Shown here piece by piece: positions 5,956-7,451 of a DNA stretch of 7,451 bases. The notes below the pieces were generated by a model that was given only the letters and a program-made list of their open reading frames with translations, did no database searches and was not told the origin of the DNA. The position numbers and the translations under genes were made by a program. This DNA comes from JAXHTH01 sp034211115. GTDB taxonomy: Bacteria; Planctomycetota; Phycisphaerae; Phycisphaerales; SM1A02. Position 1 is the first letter of the stretch, and each line of letters starts with the position of its first letter. The stretch covers positions 1 to 7,451 of the forward strand of contig JAXHTH010000334.1 of the NCBI GenBank assembly GCA_034211115.1, read 5' to 3'.

Positions 5956-6286
5956 CCGTCCTGATCCCTTCACTTCAGGGGCGGCGCGCGGGTTCCCGCC
6001 CCGCTCCGGCCGGCGGTCGTGGCCGCGGCGCCGATCCCCGCACCCGGCGGCTCGAGGGCGGCCTCGACCGGCCTTCCCGGCCGGGGCCAATGATAGCGCC
6101 GACGGGCCGTCAATGGCGATTGGGCCATCCGAATATGTGTCCGAAACCCGGCCTCGGCCCGGCCCGAAAAGCCGGCGCGGTCGGGCAGGCGACGCCGCCG
6201 GCCCCCGCTCCCCGAACGCGGTGGTCGTTGACGGCCGAAGAGCCCCCCCATAGCATCGTCGATCTCTTTATCCTCAGGAACCTCCC
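5956..6286. other. 331-base divergent intergenic region
   Basis: No gene is seen between the divergent starts of ligase 2 (minus) and the metallophosphoesterase (plus). It is very GC-rich and holds GC-rich hairpins, for example CCGGCC at 6068-6073 pairing with GGCCGG at 6079-6084 around a 5-base loop. It should carry promoters for both directions. A candidate plus-strand promoter is listed separately. For the minus strand, TATCAT (plus-strand ATGATA, 6090-6095) is a possible -10 element without a good -35 at the right distance, which would give a leader of about 130 bases. Confidence 0.6.
6228..6256 (+). promoter_or_regulatory. Candidate sigma70-type promoter of the metallophosphoesterase
   Basis: TTGACG (6228-6233) matches the -35 consensus at 5 of 6 positions. 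It is followed after exactly 17 bases by TAGCAT (6251-6256), which matches the -10 consensus at 4 of 6. Transcription would begin about 20-25 bases before the GTG start at 6287. The spacing and position are right, but in high-GC DNA such matches can be chance. Confidence 0.4.
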
Positions 6287-7048
6287 GTGCGCACGGCCAT
6301 CATCAGCGACATCCACGCCAACCTCGAAGCGCTGCAGACGGTGCTGGGGCACATCGAGGATCAGTCGGTGGATCGCATCATCTGCCTGGGCGACGTGCTG
6401 GGCTACGGCCCGGATCCCGTGGCGTGCGTCGATCTCGTCGCCGATCGCTGCGAGTGGGCCCTGATGGGCAATCACGACTTCGGCGTGCTCTACGAGCCGA
6501 CGAACTTCAATCTCGCCGCCGAACAGGCCGCCTACTGGACGCGGCAGTGCTTCGAGGCCGAGTCGGACACCGACAAGGCCTCCGCCCGCTGGGAGTTTCT
6601 CGGCCGGCTGCGCGTGCGGGTCGGCTTCTTTGGTTTTCTCTGCGTGCACGGCACGCCGCGCCGACCGATCAACGAATACCTGTTCCCCGAAGACGCGCTG
6701 AACTCGCCGGTGAAGATGCAGCAGATCTTCGAGCGGGTCGAGAGCCGCTGTCTCGTCGGTCACACGCACGTCCCCGGCGTGTTCACCGACGAGCCGGATT
6801 TCTATCCCCCCGACGACCTGGACGGCGTGTACAAGTTCAACGACAACGAGAAGGCGATCATCAACCCGGGCTCGGTCGGGCAGCCGCGGGACCTTGATCC
6901 GCGGGCGAGTTACGCCATCTACGATGACGAGCAGGGCCACATCGAGTTCTTCCGGCTGCCCTACGATGTCGAGACCGTCGTCGAGAAGATCAAGGCCGTC
7001 CCCGAGCTGAGCGACTGGCTGGGCGAGCGGCTGCGGGAAGGCCGGTAG
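6287..7048 (+). CDS. Metallophosphoesterase (YfcE/calcineurin-like family)
   Basis: A 253-residue soluble protein with a complete set of binuclear metal ligands of the calcineurin-like phosphoesterase fold: D8 and H10 in SDIHAN, D36 in LGDVLGYGPDP, N62 and H63 in GNHDF, H121 in CVHG, and H159 and H161 in GHTH. A late NPGSVGQPRD motif at 193-202 is typical of the YfcE-like subgroup. Family knowledge: these are metal-dependent phosphomonoesterases or phosphodiesterases; the physiological substrate is usually unknown and cannot be inferred here. Residues about 65-110 form a helical insert, as in longer bacterial members. The start is GTG at 6287, preceded by AGGAA at 6276-6280 with good spacing; no in-frame alternative gives the SDIH motif so close to the N terminus. 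It is transcribed divergently from the ligases and is followed after 59 bases by a membrane-anchored frame. Confidence 0.95.
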   Translation: MRTAIISDIHANLEALQTVLGHIEDQSVDRIICLGDVLGYGPDPVACVDLVADRCEWALMGNHDFGVLYEPTNFNLAAEQAAYWTRQCFEAESDTDKASARWEFLGRLRVRVGFFGFLCVHGTPRRPINEYLFPEDALNSPVKMQQIFERVESRCLVGHTHVPGVFTDEPDFYPPDDLDGVYKFNDNEKAIINPGSVGQPRDLDPRASYAIYDDEQGHIEFFRLPYDVETVVEKIKAVPELSDWLGERLREGR

Positions 7049-7107
7049 GTCCCGGCCCCGGCCGGTGCGCCGCCGACCACGTCCCGGCCCAGATCTCATC
7101 GCACCCC

Positions 7108-7338
7108 ATGACCCCACGCGCGCGACGCATCCTGATCCCCCTGCTGGTGAGTCTCGGCGCCCTGGGGATCGTGGCCATCATGGTCCTCACGCCCAACCGG
7201 GCCGCCACGCCCCCCATCCCGCCGGCGGAATCGACCGACGCGCCGGACCAGGCGGCGAACCGCGCCGCGGAGGAAGATCGATCGCGTGGACGCCGAGGTC
7301 CACGAGCGACCCGCCACCGGCTGCCTCGCTTCGCGTGA
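7108..7338 (+). CDS. N-terminal part of a membrane-anchored protein, broken near 7273
   Basis: From ATG 7108 the first 56 residues look genuine. There is a basic N terminus (MTPRARR), one hydrophobic helix at about 8-27 (ILIPLLVSLGALGIVAIMVL), then a Pro/Ala/Thr/Glu-rich linker. This is the pattern of an uncleaved signal anchor followed by a periplasmic region. The start of a YidC-type insertase is one possibility, but nothing diagnostic is present. After about base 7273 the frame turns into an arginine-rich shadow of the minus-strand oxidoreductase fragment and stops at 7338. The real continuation is therefore missing. No good Shine-Dalgarno is seen before 7108. Confidence 0.5.
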   Translation: MTPRARRILIPLLVSLGALGIVAIMVLTPNRAATPPIPPAESTDAPDQAANRAAEEDRSRGRRGPRATRHRLPRFA

Positions 7339-7451
7339 ACCACGATCCCCGGCCGGGAACGCCGCGACGCCGAACGTAGTTCGCCTCGATATGCGTCACC
7401 TCGCCGAAGCGACCCTCGCGCTGGTAGCCTTTGAGCACCTCGACACTTGGT
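7187..7451 (-). pseudogene. Gfo/Idh/MocA oxidoreductase fragment (homology 7274-7450 only)
   Basis: On the minus strand the frame is open from the window edge. Bases 7450 to 7274 encode about 59 residues with family features: LKGYQREGRFGEVTHIEANY, then RRRGVPGRGSWFT, then SEAAGGGSLVDLGVHAIDL. This corresponds to the middle of Gfo/Idh/MocA NAD(P)-dependent oxidoreductases, where the GG-x-L-x-D-x-G-x-H segment includes the catalytic-site histidine. The N-terminal Rossmann domain lies beyond the window. After HAIDL the expected helix and C-terminal sheet domain are absent; the frame continues as unrelated Pro/Arg-rich sequence to a stop at 7187. The break coincides within a few bases with the loss of the plus-strand frame from 7108. 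It is either a truly truncated gene or a chimeric join. Confidence 0.65.

Noticed and set aside
2906..5964. Two long plus-strand open frames (2906-4384, 492 aa; 4384-5964, 526 aa) opposite the ligases
   Set aside because: They are antisense shadows: rich in Asp, Val, Gly, His and Glu, with no recognisable domain, and mirror-image similar only because the two ligases beneath them are paralogs. The minus-strand proteins have complete ANL motifs.
5956..6090. N-terminal extension of ligase 2 to an upstream start at 6090
   Set aside because: The 45 extra residues are Arg/Gly/Pro low complexity with no counterpart in paralog 1. ATG 5955 has AAGGGA at suitable spacing.
7049..7075. Intrinsic terminator after the metallophosphoesterase
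   Set aside because: GGCC/CCGG repeats could form a short stem, but there is no T-tract and such matches are common in this GC-rich DNA.
6110..7117. Minus-strand 335-aa open frame opposite the metallophosphoesterase
   Set aside because: It is an antisense shadow of a gene with all metal ligands intact, and it has no domain of its own.

Overview
The window is high-GC bacterial DNA with closely packed genes and strong GC bias at third codon positions. No rRNA, tRNA or CRISPR array is visible. The gene content suggests a member of the Planctomycetota, possibly class Phycisphaerae: a membrane cytochrome-b-like DUF4405 protein paired with a small stand-alone BFD-like [2Fe-2S] protein, two ACSF2-type acyl-CoA ligases and a PilZ protein. 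This placement is an inference from gene families recognised by eye; there is no marker gene to test it.

Layout. (1) Bases 1-165 hold the C-terminal end of a polytopic membrane protein. It is followed 30 bases later, in the same frame and strand, by a YcgR-like PilZ protein (196-960), a probable c-di-GMP receptor. (2) On the minus strand, 2024 to 1025, a DUF4405 membrane protein and a 90-residue BFD-like iron-sulfur protein form a tight two-gene unit, probably a small redox module. (3) Bases 2025-2446 have no gene and are unusually repeat-rich: a duplicated element of about 127 bp, short arrays with an exact 8-base period, and a cluster of palindromes around CATG. (4) On the minus strand, 5955 to 2447, lie two tandem paralogous AMP-forming acyl-CoA ligases, about 71 percent identical by hand count and 44 bases apart. 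They would activate carboxylic acids, probably fatty acids, to CoA thioesters. (5) Bases 5956-6286 form a divergent intergenic region with a good candidate promoter for the plus-strand metallophosphoesterase (6287-7048). (6) A membrane-anchored reading frame starts at 7108 and breaks near 7273. From there to the window end the sequence reads, on the minus strand, as an internal piece of a Gfo/Idh/MocA oxidoreductase. This abrupt join is either a rearrangement or, since it lies at the window edge, an assembly chimera.

The strongest unexplained signal is the octamer repeat system. Four arrays, each of four 8-base units with consensus GSATCAWG (reverse CWTGATSC), lie in gene borders. Two flank the DUF4405/[2Fe-2S] pair in direct orientation, and two more lie in the opposite orientation inside the duplicated element. 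One array supplies the start codon of the DUF4405 gene. I found no evidence of a complete new defence or mobile system.
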